Of a DNA stretch of 64,000 nt, positions 1 through 9,102 are shown piece by piece. The notes below the pieces were generated by a model, which was not told the origin of the DNA, searched no databases, and saw only the letters and a program-made list of their open reading frames with translations. Within the stretch, counting starts at the first letter, position 1; each line of letters begins with the position of its first letter. Source of the stretch: Methylacidiphilum caldifontis (GTDB lineage Bacteria; Verrucomicrobiota; Verrucomicrobiia; Methylacidiphilales; Methylacidiphilaceae); contig NZ_CP065957.1 in NCBI RefSeq assembly GCF_017310505.1, positions 62,001-126,000 of the forward strand, read 5' to 3'. A program made the translations under genes and the position numbers.

Positions 1-112
1 CTAGCTTCTTCTTCACAAAACCAGCATTTCATATTCTTTTATAGTCAGTTAAAATATTTTTCTATTCAGAATCTAGCCTACGGATAATATTTTTAAAAAA
101 CAAGTTTTTTAT

Positions 113-526
113 ATGCTTATAGTTGAATCCATCCATCATGTCACATTGCCGGTAAAAGATCTCAATCAATCTGTAGGGTTTTATTCAAAATTGCTTGGGC
201 TAAAACAGATTGAAAGGCCTCCTTTTCCTTTTTCTGGAGCTTGGTTTCAAGTGGGTACCCAACAACTGCATTTAACCGAGTGGACTGATGAAAAGAAGAG
301 TCCAGATTTTAGCATGAATACCAGAGATCATCATGTGGCTTTTCGGGTAAAAAGCATTAATGAGGCTTTAGAGTGGTTAAGAAAACAGGGATATAGGGAA
401 GATCACGCCAATCCATCCTTACGGCTATGGGTTAAATTAGACAGTGTTGCAGGTTTCCCTCAGATTTTTCTGTTCGATCCCGATGGCCATCTCATTGAAA
501 TCAATGCGCAACGTAAAGAAGATTAA
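113..526 (+). CDS. VOC (glyoxalase/bleomycin-resistance fold) family protein
   Basis: A 137-residue protein of the vicinal-oxygen-chelate superfamily. The N-terminus has the usual opening (IHHVTLPVKDLNQSVGFYSKLLGL) in two short stretches: a metal-ligand His near residue 9 and the FYSKLLGL helix. A second half-module begins near DHHVAFRV (residues 72-79), and the C-terminus carries FLFDPDGHLIEIN, where the Glu is normally the last metal ligand. One fold unit of about 130 residues matches single-domain members. Substrate cannot be told from sequence; glyoxalase I, dioxygenase and antibiotic-binding roles all occur in this family. The stop codon overlaps that of the convergent VanZ-like gene. 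Confidence 0.85.
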   Translation: MLIVESIHHVTLPVKDLNQSVGFYSKLLGLKQIERPPFPFSGAWFQVGTQQLHLTEWTDEKKSPDFSMNTRDHHVAFRVKSINEALEWLRKQGYREDHANPSLRLWVKLDSVAGFPQIFLFDPDGHLIEINAQRKED

Positions 527-918
527 CCGCCATCAGCAGCTTTACTGTTCAAATCTTCCTGTGGCATTTTTTTTTGTGTAGAAAAAAACCGGGCTAACCC
601 AAAATAAAGTGATGTTCCTATAATCGCTCCAAAGCAGTCGGCAAACCAATCGTAGAGGTCACACTCTCTTCCAGGAACAAGCCTCTGATAGTTTTCATCA
701 AGAGCCCCAAAAAGAGAGCTAAGAACGATACCTAGGATAAATCGGGTTGAAGCCCAGCTAAAAAGAAAACCGAGCCCTGCATAAGCAGTGGCGTGAAGAA
801 TTTTGTCAGAAATACTTAGGGTAACTTGAGCTAGCACCTGTCCAGGAAAGGAAGAAAGAGTAATCAGAAGATCTCCATATAGAAAACAAACAACCCACCG
901 ACCTATCTTTTTTTGCAT
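523..918 (-). CDS. VanZ-like membrane protein
   Basis: About 131 residues from the ATG at 918; a TTG at 939 in the same frame is the alternative start. The protein has several hydrophobic segments, the SDKILHATAYAGLGFLF signature and a conserved acidic patch (GALDENYQRLVPGRECDLYDW) typical of VanZ-like proteins. Members are small integral membrane proteins of mostly unknown function; the name comes from a teicoplanin-resistance gene, but resistance should not be assumed. The gene converges on the VOC gene and shares the tetranucleotide TTAA for both stop codons, leaving no room for a terminator between them. Confidence 0.75.
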   Translation of the reverse strand: MQKKIGRWVVCFLYGDLLITLSSFPGQVLAQVTLSISDKILHATAYAGLGFLFSWASTRFILGIVLSSLFGALDENYQRLVPGRECDLYDWFADCFGAIIGTSLYFGLARFFSTQKKMPQEDLNSKAADGG

Positions 919-984
919 TTTATAAAACAATAGGTCCAAAATAACTTGGAAAGAATAGTTGGAAAAGAAAATATTAAGAGTAAA

Positions 985-2235
985 CTAGCGAGTTATTGGC
1001 TCATCACCGAGTAGCCAGACTGTAGTGGTCTGGTTGTGATGTCCTACCGTTCCTGAAAGAGTATAACCTGTTTCCCCGTAAGTCGAGGCTCCGATAAGCG
1101 GTACATTTTCGCCGACAAGTTCCTTGACAGCTTTAATTTCCGCTCTGCCTGTTTGCAGCCGTTCAGCCTGTTGATGACAAAGAATGCAATTAAAAAAAAC
1201 AACAGCAGCGATCTTTTCCGGATACCCTGCATCGGCTATCGCTCTTTGCACAGCTCTTCGGGTAGATTCAACACGACTTTGGGGATCTGCTTCAAGCAGC
1301 GAAACCCCGGATCCTTGAGGAATTTCAGAAAAGAAAACAAGGGAGCCATCTTTTTGAATTACCGCTGGGCTATGGACATGCCAATAGCCACTTACGGGTT
1401 CTACGATGCCAAAAGGATGACTGTTGAAAGCTTTTGTAGCGTCTTGCCAGCTAGAACAGTTGGTCAATTCTGTATATACATCTGCAGCAACTCTGTTGTT
1501 TAATGAATAGACAACCCTTCCCGAACTTTTCGTGACAAAGGCTCCTTTACCAGGGATGGGTCGGAAAGCATTGGCTATGCCCACTCCGTTTTTAAGCGTG
1601 GATGCAAGGGCAAGCACCGACAAAGCATTTTTTTCGACTTTCTCTTCTGCATAACAGTAGGTTTCTGTAACTCTTTCTAGATAAAGAGAATCAGCCCCAC
1701 TGCCGCCTGCAATCCGAACTCCCCGACCAACCGATTCACAGATACCTTTCAAGCATTCCTCTTCAGTGCCAATTCGGGAATGGGCTACGAGAAGAGAAAA
1801 AGGATTAACTTTAAGCATTTCAGATGGCTTTTTGCCCGAAAAACCAAGATAAAGAAGTTCTGGGCTAAACTTCAGTCCCTCAAATGCGGTCTTAACAATC
1901 TCTTTTGCAGTTTTTTCAGCCTTTTCTTCAATCTTTCCAATAGCTACATTTGAAACAAGGACGTCGCCTAGGGGTTCAATGGAAAGAAGAAAAATCCCTC
2001 CGCATGTCATTTCTTCTTGTATCCCATTAAATTCGCCTGCGCTAGAAAGTCCCCAAAGATGGCCCTTCAGTGACTGCTTTATCTCCTTTATACATTGCTT
2101 CTGGTCAAGTTCGCTGGATACAAAGCAAACCGTAAATTCAGGCTGTTTAATTCCCTGACGGGCTAAAGACTCAAGAACATCAGATGGAGTTTTCCCATAA
2201 GACAAACCTATTTTGACAAAAGAAGAGCTGTTCAT
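985..2235 (-). CDS. FIST-domain sensory protein
   Basis: A soluble protein of about 416 residues from the ATG at 2235; a TTG at 2286 would add 17 residues. It matches the FIST N plus FIST C architecture: an N-terminal domain with LWGLSSAGEF and a later GVRIAGGSGADSL segment, then a C-terminal domain with AVVFFNCILCHQQ and the closing VPLIGASTYGETG. FIST domains are predicted small-ligand (possibly amino-acid) sensors and are often fused to signalling modules. Here the protein stands alone, without a kinase, cyclase or receiver domain. No partner gene is adjacent; the rhomboid gene upstream is divergent. Confidence 0.75.
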   Translation of the reverse strand: MNSSSFVKIGLSYGKTPSDVLESLARQGIKQPEFTVCFVSSELDQKQCIKEIKQSLKGHLWGLSSAGEFNGIQEEMTCGGIFLLSIEPLGDVLVSNVAIGKIEEKAEKTAKEIVKTAFEGLKFSPELLYLGFSGKKPSEMLKVNPFSLLVAHSRIGTEEECLKGICESVGRGVRIAGGSGADSLYLERVTETYCYAEEKVEKNALSVLALASTLKNGVGIANAFRPIPGKGAFVTKSSGRVVYSLNNRVAADVYTELTNCSSWQDATKAFNSHPFGIVEPVSGYWHVHSPAVIQKDGSLVFFSEIPQGSGVSLLEADPQSRVESTRRAVQRAIADAGYPEKIAAVVFFNCILCHQQAERLQTGRAEIKAVKELVGENVPLIGASTYGETGYTLSGTVGHHNQTTTVWLLGDEPITR

Positions 2236-2442
2236 TGGAGAAATAAAATAATCGATTGGAAAGGGAGTAAAATAAACCTTAACCAAAATAGCAAGTCAGA
2301 AGCAAGACGCACAAGTATTTTTCAACTTTTCTTTAAATCCCTGGCATTATCCCGCTTGGACATAAGATATTTTATAATTTTGTTTTAGGAAGAAATAAGT
2401 TGAAGATGAGAGTCAATTAAACTTTTTGTTTTGTTAATTGTT

Positions 2443-3135
2443 ATGATTCCTGTAGCCGATACCATTCCGAGCAAGAAAATTCCTTTCGTTAACCTTTTCT
2501 TCATTTTGGTCAACGTTGTTGTTTTTCTTTATGAGCTTAAATTAGGAAAAAACTTGAACAATTTTCTCTTAGACTATGGGAATGTCCCTGTACGCTTTGT
2601 TTATTGGACAGAGTTTGGAGGCCAATTCTGGGATATTAAGCGTTATGTCCCTCTTTTCAGCTCTATGTTTCTTCATGGAGGGTTCTTCCACATTATTGGT
2701 AATATGATCTATCTTTGGATTTTTGGGGACAATGTTGAAGACCGGTTAGGACACCTTGGCTATCTGTTTTTTTATGTCATTGGAGGAATAGTCTCTGAAA
2801 TCATTCAAATCCTTTCCGATCCTCATTCCACATTACCGATTATTGGGGCTTCGGGTGCAATTGCTACAGTTCTTGGGGCTTATTTTGTCTTTTATCCCTA
2901 TAGCCGGATCATTACCCTGCTTCCTGTTTTTGGATGGTATAGTTTTGTTGAAATTCCAGCTCTCTTTTATTTAGGTTTCTGGTTTTTAATGCAGCTATTC
3001 AGTGGAACTTTTTTACTGATGAGTCCTGAAAGCTTTGCTTCTGGTGGTGTAGCCTGGTGGGCTCATGCGGGTGGCTTTGGTGTGGGAGCTTTAGTTGGTT
3101 GGTTCATAAAGAGGTTTTCTCCCACTGATGAGTAA
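2443..3135 (+). CDS. Rhomboid-family intramembrane serine protease
   Basis: A 230-residue polytopic membrane protein. The ATG at 2443 gives MIPVADTIPS, the normal rhomboid opening; the in-frame TTG at 2431 adds four unlikely residues. The catalytic serine lies in GASGA (Ser137) and the histidine in WAHAGGFGVG (His208), so the Ser-His dyad is intact. FLHGGFFHIIGNMIYLWIFG is the conserved region around transmembrane helix 2 and supplies the oxyanion-side residues. Rhomboids cleave transmembrane helices of membrane proteins; the substrate is unknown. It stands alone between the FIST gene and the formate dehydrogenase terminator. Confidence 0.9.
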   Translation: MIPVADTIPSKKIPFVNLFFILVNVVVFLYELKLGKNLNNFLLDYGNVPVRFVYWTEFGGQFWDIKRYVPLFSSMFLHGGFFHIIGNMIYLWIFGDNVEDRLGHLGYLFFYVIGGIVSEIIQILSDPHSTLPIIGASGAIATVLGAYFVFYPYSRIITLLPVFGWYSFVEIPALFYLGFWFLMQLFSGTFLLMSPESFASGGVAWWAHAGGFGVGALVGWFIKRFSPTDE

Positions 3136-3176
3136 AGGTGATCTAATCATATTTATGAACTGAAAAATAAAAAAAA

Positions 3177-3209
3177 CGGCTTTTTCTCTCCTTATGAAAG
3201 AAAAAGCCG
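3177..3209 (-). terminator. Intrinsic terminator of the formate dehydrogenase gene
   Basis: A perfect 11-bp stem (3177-3187 with 3199-3209) closes an 11-nt loop. Read on the minus strand, the hairpin is followed by a run of eight T residues then AT-rich sequence, as expected for a rho-independent terminator after the formate dehydrogenase stop at 3228. On the plus strand only a weak T run follows, so any role for the rhomboid gene would be weaker. Confidence 0.85.
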
Positions 3210-3227
3210 CTAATTCAACTTTAAAAA

Positions 3228-4424
3228 CTATGCCTTTTTCAAGGCTTCTTCGACACCCCTCGTTGTGCTTCCCACGGTATAAGAATGAGCTCCTGCTCCA
3301 GCCAGTTTTCCTCCTTTTACGATAAGATATTCCTCTCGTATCGGACGGCCTTCAAAAAAGCATTCGAGGATTTCTCTTGTTCCTGCAGCATACCGCGCCT
3401 GGGCTGAAAGAGTTGTCCCTGAATAGTGAGGAGTCATTCCGTTGTAGGGCATGGTCCTCCAGGGATGATCAGCCGGTGGGGGTTGAGGAAACCATACATC
3501 GCCCGCATAAGCAGCGATTTTACCACTTTGAACAGCCCTTACTAAGGCGTCTCGATCGCAGATTTTGCCCCTTGCCGTATTAACTAAAAAGGTCCCTTTC
3601 TTACACTTTTCGAAAAGTCGATCATTAAAAAGATGTTCGGTAGAAGGATGCAGAGGGCAATTAATGGTAATGACATCGCAGTGAGGAACCATATCGTATA
3701 CATCAGGATGATAGGTCACTCCAAGTTCTCTTTCCACTTCGGCTGGCAACCTGTGTGTATCGGTATAATGGAGGTGAACATCAAAGGGTTTTAACCTTCT
3801 TAATACCGCAAGGCCGATTCTTCCTGCAGCTACCGTTCCCACATGCATTCCTTCCAAATCATAGGCCCTCACGGCACAATCAGCGATATTCCATCCCCCT
3901 TTTACTGCCCATTCATGAGAAGGTAAGTAGTTCCTTACCAGTGAAAGAATCATCATCACAACATGTTCAGCCACACTGATACTATTTGAATAGGTTATTT
4001 CAGCAACAGTTATGCCTGCTTCAACTGCAGCTTGAATATCCACGTGGTCTGAACCTATGCCCGCTGTTATAGCTAGCTTTAAATTTTTAGCTTTTTTGAT
4101 TCTTTCCGGAGTGAGATAGGCGGGCCAAAAGGGCTGAGAGATGACTACATCAGCATCAGGGAGTTCTTTCTCAAAAACAGAGTTGGGTCCATCCTTGTCA
4201 GAAGTGACAACAAACTGATGACCCAGTCCTTCCAAGTATTTCCTTAAACCCAATCCACCGGAAACCGACCCCAGCAGTTCTCCAGGAACAAAATCTATGC
4301 CTTTTGGGTTGGGAACCGTTTGACCTCCAGGATACGACTCAATCTTAGGAATCGAATCCCGGATATAAGACTTCGGATAACCATCTACGGGATCAGGATA
4401 AAGAACACAAAGAACTTTTGCCAT
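3228..4424 (-). CDS. fdh: NAD-dependent formate dehydrogenase
   Basis: A 398-residue D-2-hydroxyacid-dehydrogenase-fold enzyme that oxidises formate to CO2 with NAD+. It has the long N-terminal extension (FVPGELLGSVSGGLGLRKYLEG) typical of true formate dehydrogenases, the Rossmann glycine motif AAGRIG, and an Asp at the end of beta-2 (HYTDTHRL) that favours NAD over NADP. Catalytic residues are visible: the Arg in NTARGKICDRD, the Gln in WFPQPPPADHPWR and the His in TPHYSGTTLSAQ. In a methanotroph this is the last step of methane oxidation and a major NADH source. It is monocistronic, divergent from the hydrogenase operon and ended by a strong terminator. Confidence 0.95.
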   Translation of the reverse strand: MAKVLCVLYPDPVDGYPKSYIRDSIPKIESYPGGQTVPNPKGIDFVPGELLGSVSGGLGLRKYLEGLGHQFVVTSDKDGPNSVFEKELPDADVVISQPFWPAYLTPERIKKAKNLKLAITAGIGSDHVDIQAAVEAGITVAEITYSNSISVAEHVVMMILSLVRNYLPSHEWAVKGGWNIADCAVRAYDLEGMHVGTVAAGRIGLAVLRRLKPFDVHLHYTDTHRLPAEVERELGVTYHPDVYDMVPHCDVITINCPLHPSTEHLFNDRLFEKCKKGTFLVNTARGKICDRDALVRAVQSGKIAAYAGDVWFPQPPPADHPWRTMPYNGMTPHYSGTTLSAQARYAAGTREILECFFEGRPIREEYLIVKGGKLAGAGAHSYTVGSTTRGVEEALKKA

Positions 4425-4739
4425 ATTTTTCTCCTTTGGTTTGATTAATAAAATTTATAATCCATCAAGATGTATAAGTAAATAAAATATTTTTAAAAAA
4501 TTTATTTTTAGTAATATATATAACCATATTGAAAATATTAATTATATTATTACATCCATGTTAGTTGTATACATCAGGTTTTTATGACGCTTTACTGATA
4601 TTGTGATTATGGAAAACCCCAGTGTAGAAATAGGGGTTAAGAGGACATATAGGACTATTTTCCGTGACGCATTTTAGCAGAAAGCTTCCTCATTGTTAAA
4701 ATCCTGTAATAACATATAATGGGGATAAAACGGGGAGTT
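4425..4739. promoter_or_regulatory. Divergent regulatory region between fdh and the hydrogenase operon
   Basis: An AT-rich spacer carrying the promoters for fdh (minus) and the hydrogenase genes (plus). It holds an inverted repeat AACCCC/GGGGTT (4615-4620 and 4633-4638, 12-nt loop) and a direct repeat TGACGC followed by TTTA or ATTTTA at 4585 and 4665, 80 bp apart. Either could be an operator. I could not fix promoter boxes with confidence. Confidence 0.4.
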
Positions 4740-5888
4740 ATGGACGACGACTCTTTTTATTCCTTAATTCAAAGACAGGGTATTAGCCGGAGAAGTTTTC
4801 TCAAGTTTTGTACCTTTTCAGCTCTAAGCTTGGGTTTTGGTCTAGAAATGGTTCCCGAAATTGTCCATGCTTTTGAAACCAAACCACGGCTTCCCGTCGT
4901 GTGGTTACATGGGCTGGAATGTACCTGTTGTTCTGAATCTTTTATCCGTTCTGGACATCCTTTGGTCAAAGACGTCCTGCTTTCAATGATTTCCTTGGAT
5001 TATGATGATACGCTTATGGCCGCTTCGGGAGAACAGGCTGAGAAATCTTTGCGACAGACCATTGAGGATTACAAAGGAAAATATCTTTTGGCTGTAGAAG
5101 GCAATCCACCGACCAAGGAAGAGGGGATGTTTTGCATTGTTGGGGGTAAACCGTTTATAGAACAGCTGAGGTGGGCTGCAAAAGATGCAAAAGCGATTAT
5201 CGCCTGGGGTAGTTGTGCTTCTTCAGGTTGTGTGCAAGCGGCAAAACCTAACCCTACAGGGGCTGTCCCCATACATGAAGTGATAAAGGATAAACCGGTT
5301 ATTCGTATTCCAGGATGTCCTCCTATTGCTGAGGTCATGACGGGGATTATTACCTATATGGTTACCTTCGATCGGCTACCTGAGCTTGATTTTCGCAATA
5401 GGCCAAAGATGTTTTATAGCCAGAGGATTCATGATAAATGCTATAGACGGGGTCATTTTGATGCCGGTCAGTTTGTCGAGCGTTGGGATGATGAAGGGGC
5501 CAAAAAAGGATACTGTTTATACAAGGTTGGCTGTCGTGGGCCTACGACCTATAACGGTTGTTCGACTACACGGTGGAATGGGGGAGTTTCTTTTCCAATC
5601 CAAGCGGGACATGGATGTATTGGTTGTTCTGAAGATGGTTTTTGGGATAACGGTCCTTTTTATAGTCGGCTGTCCAATATTAATGTGTTAGGGGTAGAGA
5701 CCGATGCCGATAAGATTGGATTTAGTCTTCTCGGAGCGGCTGGAGCAGCTATGGCCGTTCATGCTATAGCTAGCGGTGTTTTTAAAAATAAGATCAAGAA
5801 AGCAACTGCCCAGTCTCCTAAAAGTGGATCTGTAGAAAACATGCTAGAGGAAAGAAAAGATCGTGAACGACCTAAAGAAAACTCCTGA
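4740..5888 (+). CDS. hupS: [NiFe] hydrogenase small subunit, O2-tolerant group 1d type
   Basis: About 382 residues from the ATG at 4740, which has a GGGGAG just upstream; the ATG at 4719 lacks a ribosome site. The Tat signal RRSFLK is at residues 17-22 and cleavage is likely near residue 44. The proximal-cluster motif ECTCCSES holds the extra cysteine of O2-tolerant membrane-bound hydrogenases, and [10 protein letters not shown] holds the second extra cysteine, giving the six-Cys pattern of a [4Fe-3S] cluster. Further cluster motifs are [28 protein letters not shown] and [15 protein letters not shown] hydrophobic helix near residues 325-350 should anchor it to the periplasmic face of the membrane. 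It overlaps the large-subunit gene by 26 bp. Confidence 0.95.
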   Translation: MDDDSFYSLIQRQGISRRSFLKFCTFSALSLGFGLEMVPEIVHAFETKPRLPVVWLHGLECTCCSESFIRSGHPLVKDVLLSMISLDYDDTLMAASGEQAEKSLRQTIEDYKGKYLLAVEGNPPTKEEGMFCIVGGKPFIEQLRWAAKDAKAIIAWGSCASSGCVQAAKPNPTGAVPIHEVIKDKPVIRIPGCPPIAEVMTGIITYMVTFDRLPELDFRNRPKMFYSQRIHDKCYRRGHFDAGQFVERWDDEGAKKGYCLYKVGCRGPTTYNGCSTTRWNGGVSFPIQAGHGCIGCSEDGFWDNGPFYSRLSNINVLGVETDADKIGFSLLGAAGAAMAVHAIASGVFKNKIKKATAQSPKSGSVENMLEERKDRERPKENS

Positions 5889-7662
5889 AGGATTTAGCTT
5901 GGATAAAACGGGAAAGAGGATTGTCGTCGATCCTGTAACAAGGATAGAAGGGCACCTGCGCTGTGAAGTAAACATCGATTCGGCTAATGTGATTCGCAAT
6001 GCGGTCTCCAGCGGCACAATGTGGAGAGGAATTGAGCTGATTGTAAAAGGAAGGGATCCAAGAGATGTTTGGGCATTTACCCAGAGAATATGCGGGGTTT
6101 GCACGGGTGTTCATGCTTTGGCTTCCGTAAGGGCTGTGGAAAATGCTCTGGGTATAACAATTCCCGAAAATGCTCATTGCATACGTACGATCATGCATCT
6201 GACACAAATGGTTCATGATCACCTAGTGCATTTTTATCATCTTCATGCCTTGGATTGGGTGGATGTTGTCAGTTGCTTAAAAGCTGATCCTCAAAAGACT
6301 ACTGAAATAGCACAAAAAATTTCTTCCTATCCTCTTTCTTCCCCGGGTTATTTTTCCGATGTGCAAAATCGACTCAAGCAGTTTGTGGAAAGTGGTCAGC
6401 TTGGGTTGTTTAAAAATGGATATTGGGGGCATCCTGCTTATAAACTGCCACCCGAAGTTAATCTTCTGGCTGTTGCACACTACCTTGAAGCACTCGATTT
6501 TCAAAGAAATATCGTAAAAATTCATACCGTTTTTGGAGGAAAAAATCCTCATCCCAATTGGCTTGTGGGTGGGGTTCCTTGTGCAATCAATATCGATGAA
6601 ACCATGGGGGCTGGAGCTCCAGTGAACATGGCACAGCTTAACTTGGTTTCTTCGATTATAGACAGAACGGTGACATTTGTCGAGCAAGTCTATCTGCCTG
6701 ATATTTTGGCTATTGGTTCCTACTACAAAGACTGGCTTTATGGGGGAGGACTTTCTTCTAAAAATGTTCTTTCCTATGGGGAAATCCCCGATAAAGCTAA
6801 TGATTATTCAGCCTCTAATCTTTTGATTCCCCGGGGAGCGATAATCAATGGGGATTTAAAAAATATTCAAGAAGTTGATTTGCAAGATAGTTCACAAATT
6901 CGAGAATATGTTTTCCATTCGTGGTATCGCTACCCCGATCCAGCTGAAAGCAGGCATCCATGGGAGGGCATAACTGAGCCTCAGTTCATCTTAGGACCAA
7001 ATACGAAAGGAAGCAAAACGCACATCGAACAGTTGGATGAAGAAGCAAAGTATTCCTGGATAAAGGCCCCCCGTTACAAGAGCAAGGCTATGGAAGTAGG
7101 TCCTTTAGCAAGGTTTATCATTGGGTATGCTTCCGGTAGGGAAGATTTTAAGGAACCGGTCCAAAGAGCTTTAAGTCAACTGGGAGTGCCTTTCGAAGCT
7201 CTATTTTCGACTTTAGGTCGAACATTAGCCAGGGCCTTGGAAGCCGACTGGTGTGCAAAGATGTTAAAGAAATTTTATCAAAGGCTTCTAGGAAATATCT
7301 CCTCTGGACAAACCGCTACAGCGGATACCACTAAATGGGATCCTAGCCGTTGGCCTTCTGAAGCCAAGGGTGTTGGTTTTGTAGAAGCTCCACGAGGTTC
7401 TCTGGGTCATTGGATTCGTATAAAAAATGGCAAGATAGAAAATTACCAAGCAGTTGTTCCTACTACTTGGAATGGTTCACCCCGAGATCCCCAGGGAAAC
7501 ATTGGAGCTTTCGAAGCTTCTTTGCTTGACACTCCGCTGGCAAAACCCGAAGAACCTCTTGAAATATTACGCACGCTTCACAGTTTTGATCCCTGCCTTG
7601 CCTGTTCTACTCATGTTATCGATTTGAGAGGAAGAGAGCTTGCCCTGGTAAGAATTTTATAA
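5863..7662 (+). CDS. hupL: [NiFe] hydrogenase large subunit
   Basis: A 599-residue catalytic subunit that carries the NiFe(CN)2CO site and oxidises H2. The L1 motif [10 protein letters not shown] is at residues 75-84 (Cys77, Cys80) and the L2 motif DPCLACSTH is near the C-terminus (Cys578, Cys581, His584). The 15 residues after His584 are the extension removed by a HyaD/HupD-type protease after nickel insertion; no such protease is encoded in this cluster. The start is a GTG at 5863 with AGAGGAAAG upstream. It lies within an operon with hupS, the cytochrome b and the HupH-like gene, and is exported together with the small subunit. Confidence 0.95.
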   Translation: MNDLKKTPEGFSLDKTGKRIVVDPVTRIEGHLRCEVNIDSANVIRNAVSSGTMWRGIELIVKGRDPRDVWAFTQRICGVCTGVHALASVRAVENALGITIPENAHCIRTIMHLTQMVHDHLVHFYHLHALDWVDVVSCLKADPQKTTEIAQKISSYPLSSPGYFSDVQNRLKQFVESGQLGLFKNGYWGHPAYKLPPEVNLLAVAHYLEALDFQRNIVKIHTVFGGKNPHPNWLVGGVPCAINIDETMGAGAPVNMAQLNLVSSIIDRTVTFVEQVYLPDILAIGSYYKDWLYGGGLSSKNVLSYGEIPDKANDYSASNLLIPRGAIINGDLKNIQEVDLQDSSQIREYVFHSWYRYPDPAESRHPWEGITEPQFILGPNTKGSKTHIEQLDEEAKYSWIKAPRYKSKAMEVGPLARFIIGYASGREDFKEPVQRALSQLGVPFEALFSTLGRTLARALEADWCAKMLKKFYQRLLGNISSGQTATADTTKWDPSRWPSEAKGVGFVEAPRGSLGHWIRIKNGKIENYQAVVPTTWNGSPRDPQGNIGAFEASLLDTPLAKPEEPLEILRTLHSFDPCLACSTHVIDLRGRELALVRIL

Positions 7663-7667
7663 AAACC

Positions 7668-8378
7668 ATGGAAACAGAAGTAGAAAAAAAATGGGTGACA
7701 AAAGCCGTTTATGTGTACGAGGCTCCCATTAGGCTATGGCATTGGATTAATGCAGCCTCGATTTTTGTTTTAGCGATTAGTGGTTATCTGATCGCCCATC
7801 CTCCCCCAAGTATTGGAGGAGAAGCCTTTGGTCATTTCGAGTTTGCTTATATTAGATATATCCATTTTATCGCTGCATTGGTGTTTGACGTGGGCCTGAT
7901 GGTAAGAATCTACTGGGCTTTGGTAGGGAATAGGTTTGGTCGAGATTTTCTTCATTTAGCTCTATTCGAAAAATCTTTCTGGATCGAAGTGATAAAGAAA
8001 ATCAAATGGTATCTTTTTCTTGAAAAAGAACCCATAGTATATGAGGGAGCAGACCCCTTAAACCGACTTGCCACTTTTTTAGTCTTTATTCTCGACTGGT
8101 TTATGCTCATTACGGGCCTAGCCTTGTTTGGTGAAATGGATGGGATGGGAACATGGGCTTATTACCTTTTTACAATTTGGATCATTCCTATCTTTGGCAG
8201 TAGCCAAACTCTTCATAGTTTTCATCATCTCGGGATGTGGCTTTTTGCTTCTTTTGTCCTTGTCCATGTTTATGTCGTTGTTCGAGAAGACATCTTAGGA
8301 AGGGTGTCGGTCATTGAAACGATGGTCAACGGCTGGAGAGTAATCCGTGGTGGTCAGCTAAGTAAAAAGGATGCATAA
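7668..8378 (+). CDS. hupC: Ni/Fe-hydrogenase b-type cytochrome subunit
   Basis: A 236-residue membrane protein with four predicted transmembrane helices. It has the HyaC/HupC/HoxZ opening (YEAPIRLWHWINAASIFVL, with a haem-ligand His in the first helix) and other helix histidines in RYIHFIAALVFD and LHSFHHLGMW. It should anchor the hydrogenase and pass electrons from H2 through two b-haems to quinone. It starts 6 bp after the large subunit gene and overlaps the next gene by 8 bp, so translation is probably coupled. Confidence 0.92.
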   Translation: METEVEKKWVTKAVYVYEAPIRLWHWINAASIFVLAISGYLIAHPPPSIGGEAFGHFEFAYIRYIHFIAALVFDVGLMVRIYWALVGNRFGRDFLHLALFEKSFWIEVIKKIKWYLFLEKEPIVYEGADPLNRLATFLVFILDWFMLITGLALFGEMDGMGTWAYYLFTIWIIPIFGSSQTLHSFHHLGMWLFASFVLVHVYVVVREDILGRVSVIETMVNGWRVIRGGQLSKKDA

Positions 8379-9102
8379 GCTTTTTGAAAAGATATACCTA
8401 TCTTTTGTTGAACAAGAGGAAGGAAAAGAGCCCGACCAGATTTTTCTTGATGAAAATCAAGCATTGGAACAGCTCTTACATTTTCTAAAGGGAGGAGAGG
8501 TTGAGGTTGTTTTCGAAACGAATCCAAGGCTTACAATTGTGGAAAGTCAAATTTGTGGTCTTTGGGCTGCTTTCCAATCTGGAAAGCTTAAGTGGCTTGA
8601 GGTAGGCAACTTGCCTAAAAGGTTGATTGAATTTCAAAGTCACCTTCCTTCGATCTCTTTGCTTAGTCTTAAAGAACTTTCTAATCTCCCCCAAGATGGA
8701 TTGATGAATGCACCCTATCTTCTCGTGGAGATGAGCCGATTAGCAAAAGTATATGATTTTACAAAAGCATCAAAAGTGATTCCTCTGAGTCTTTTGCCCT
8801 TATCGCTAGCAGACCAACAGCTCTTAAACGAAACGTTAGGTTATGGGAAGGTTACGATTCAGATTAAGGGCTATGGGCACTGCTTGATTAAAAACTCCGG
8901 TTATAAGAATCTTTGGTGGGTTGAAGATTTCAATGTAGAAGGGAAAAGTATTTTCAAAGCAATAGAGATTGTTTCTATTCCTTCACTTGTTATGGCAGCA
9001 AAAGAAGACATGCAAAGGGGGCTTTCTAAAGTAAGAAAACTAAAAGAAAGTTTTATGGATCAAAATTCGATCAATGAAGTTATGGAGAAAAAACACGAAT
9101 AA
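8371..9102 (+). CDS. hupH: HupH/HyaF-type hydrogenase expression/maturation protein
   Basis: A 243-residue cytoplasmic protein. The C-terminal half carries the HupH/HyaF family pattern: VIPLSLLPLSLADQQLLNE (about residues 135-153), then a TIQIKGYGHCLI strand and NLWWVEDFN. The N-terminal half is less conserved. Family members help assemble or protect the hydrogenase small subunit, and they are linked to aerobic hydrogen oxidation. It is the last gene of the hydrogenase operon; its final 23 bp overlap the 3' end of the convergent exported-protein gene. The hyp maturation genes are not in the window. Confidence 0.85.
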   Translation: MHKLFEKIYLSFVEQEEGKEPDQIFLDENQALEQLLHFLKGGEVEVVFETNPRLTIVESQICGLWAAFQSGKLKWLEVGNLPKRLIEFQSHLPSISLLSLKELSNLPQDGLMNAPYLLVEMSRLAKVYDFTKASKVIPLSLLPLSLADQQLLNETLGYGKVTIQIKGYGHCLIKNSGYKNLWWVEDFNVEGKSIFKAIEIVSIPSLVMAAKEDMQRGLSKVRKLKESFMDQNSINEVMEKKHE

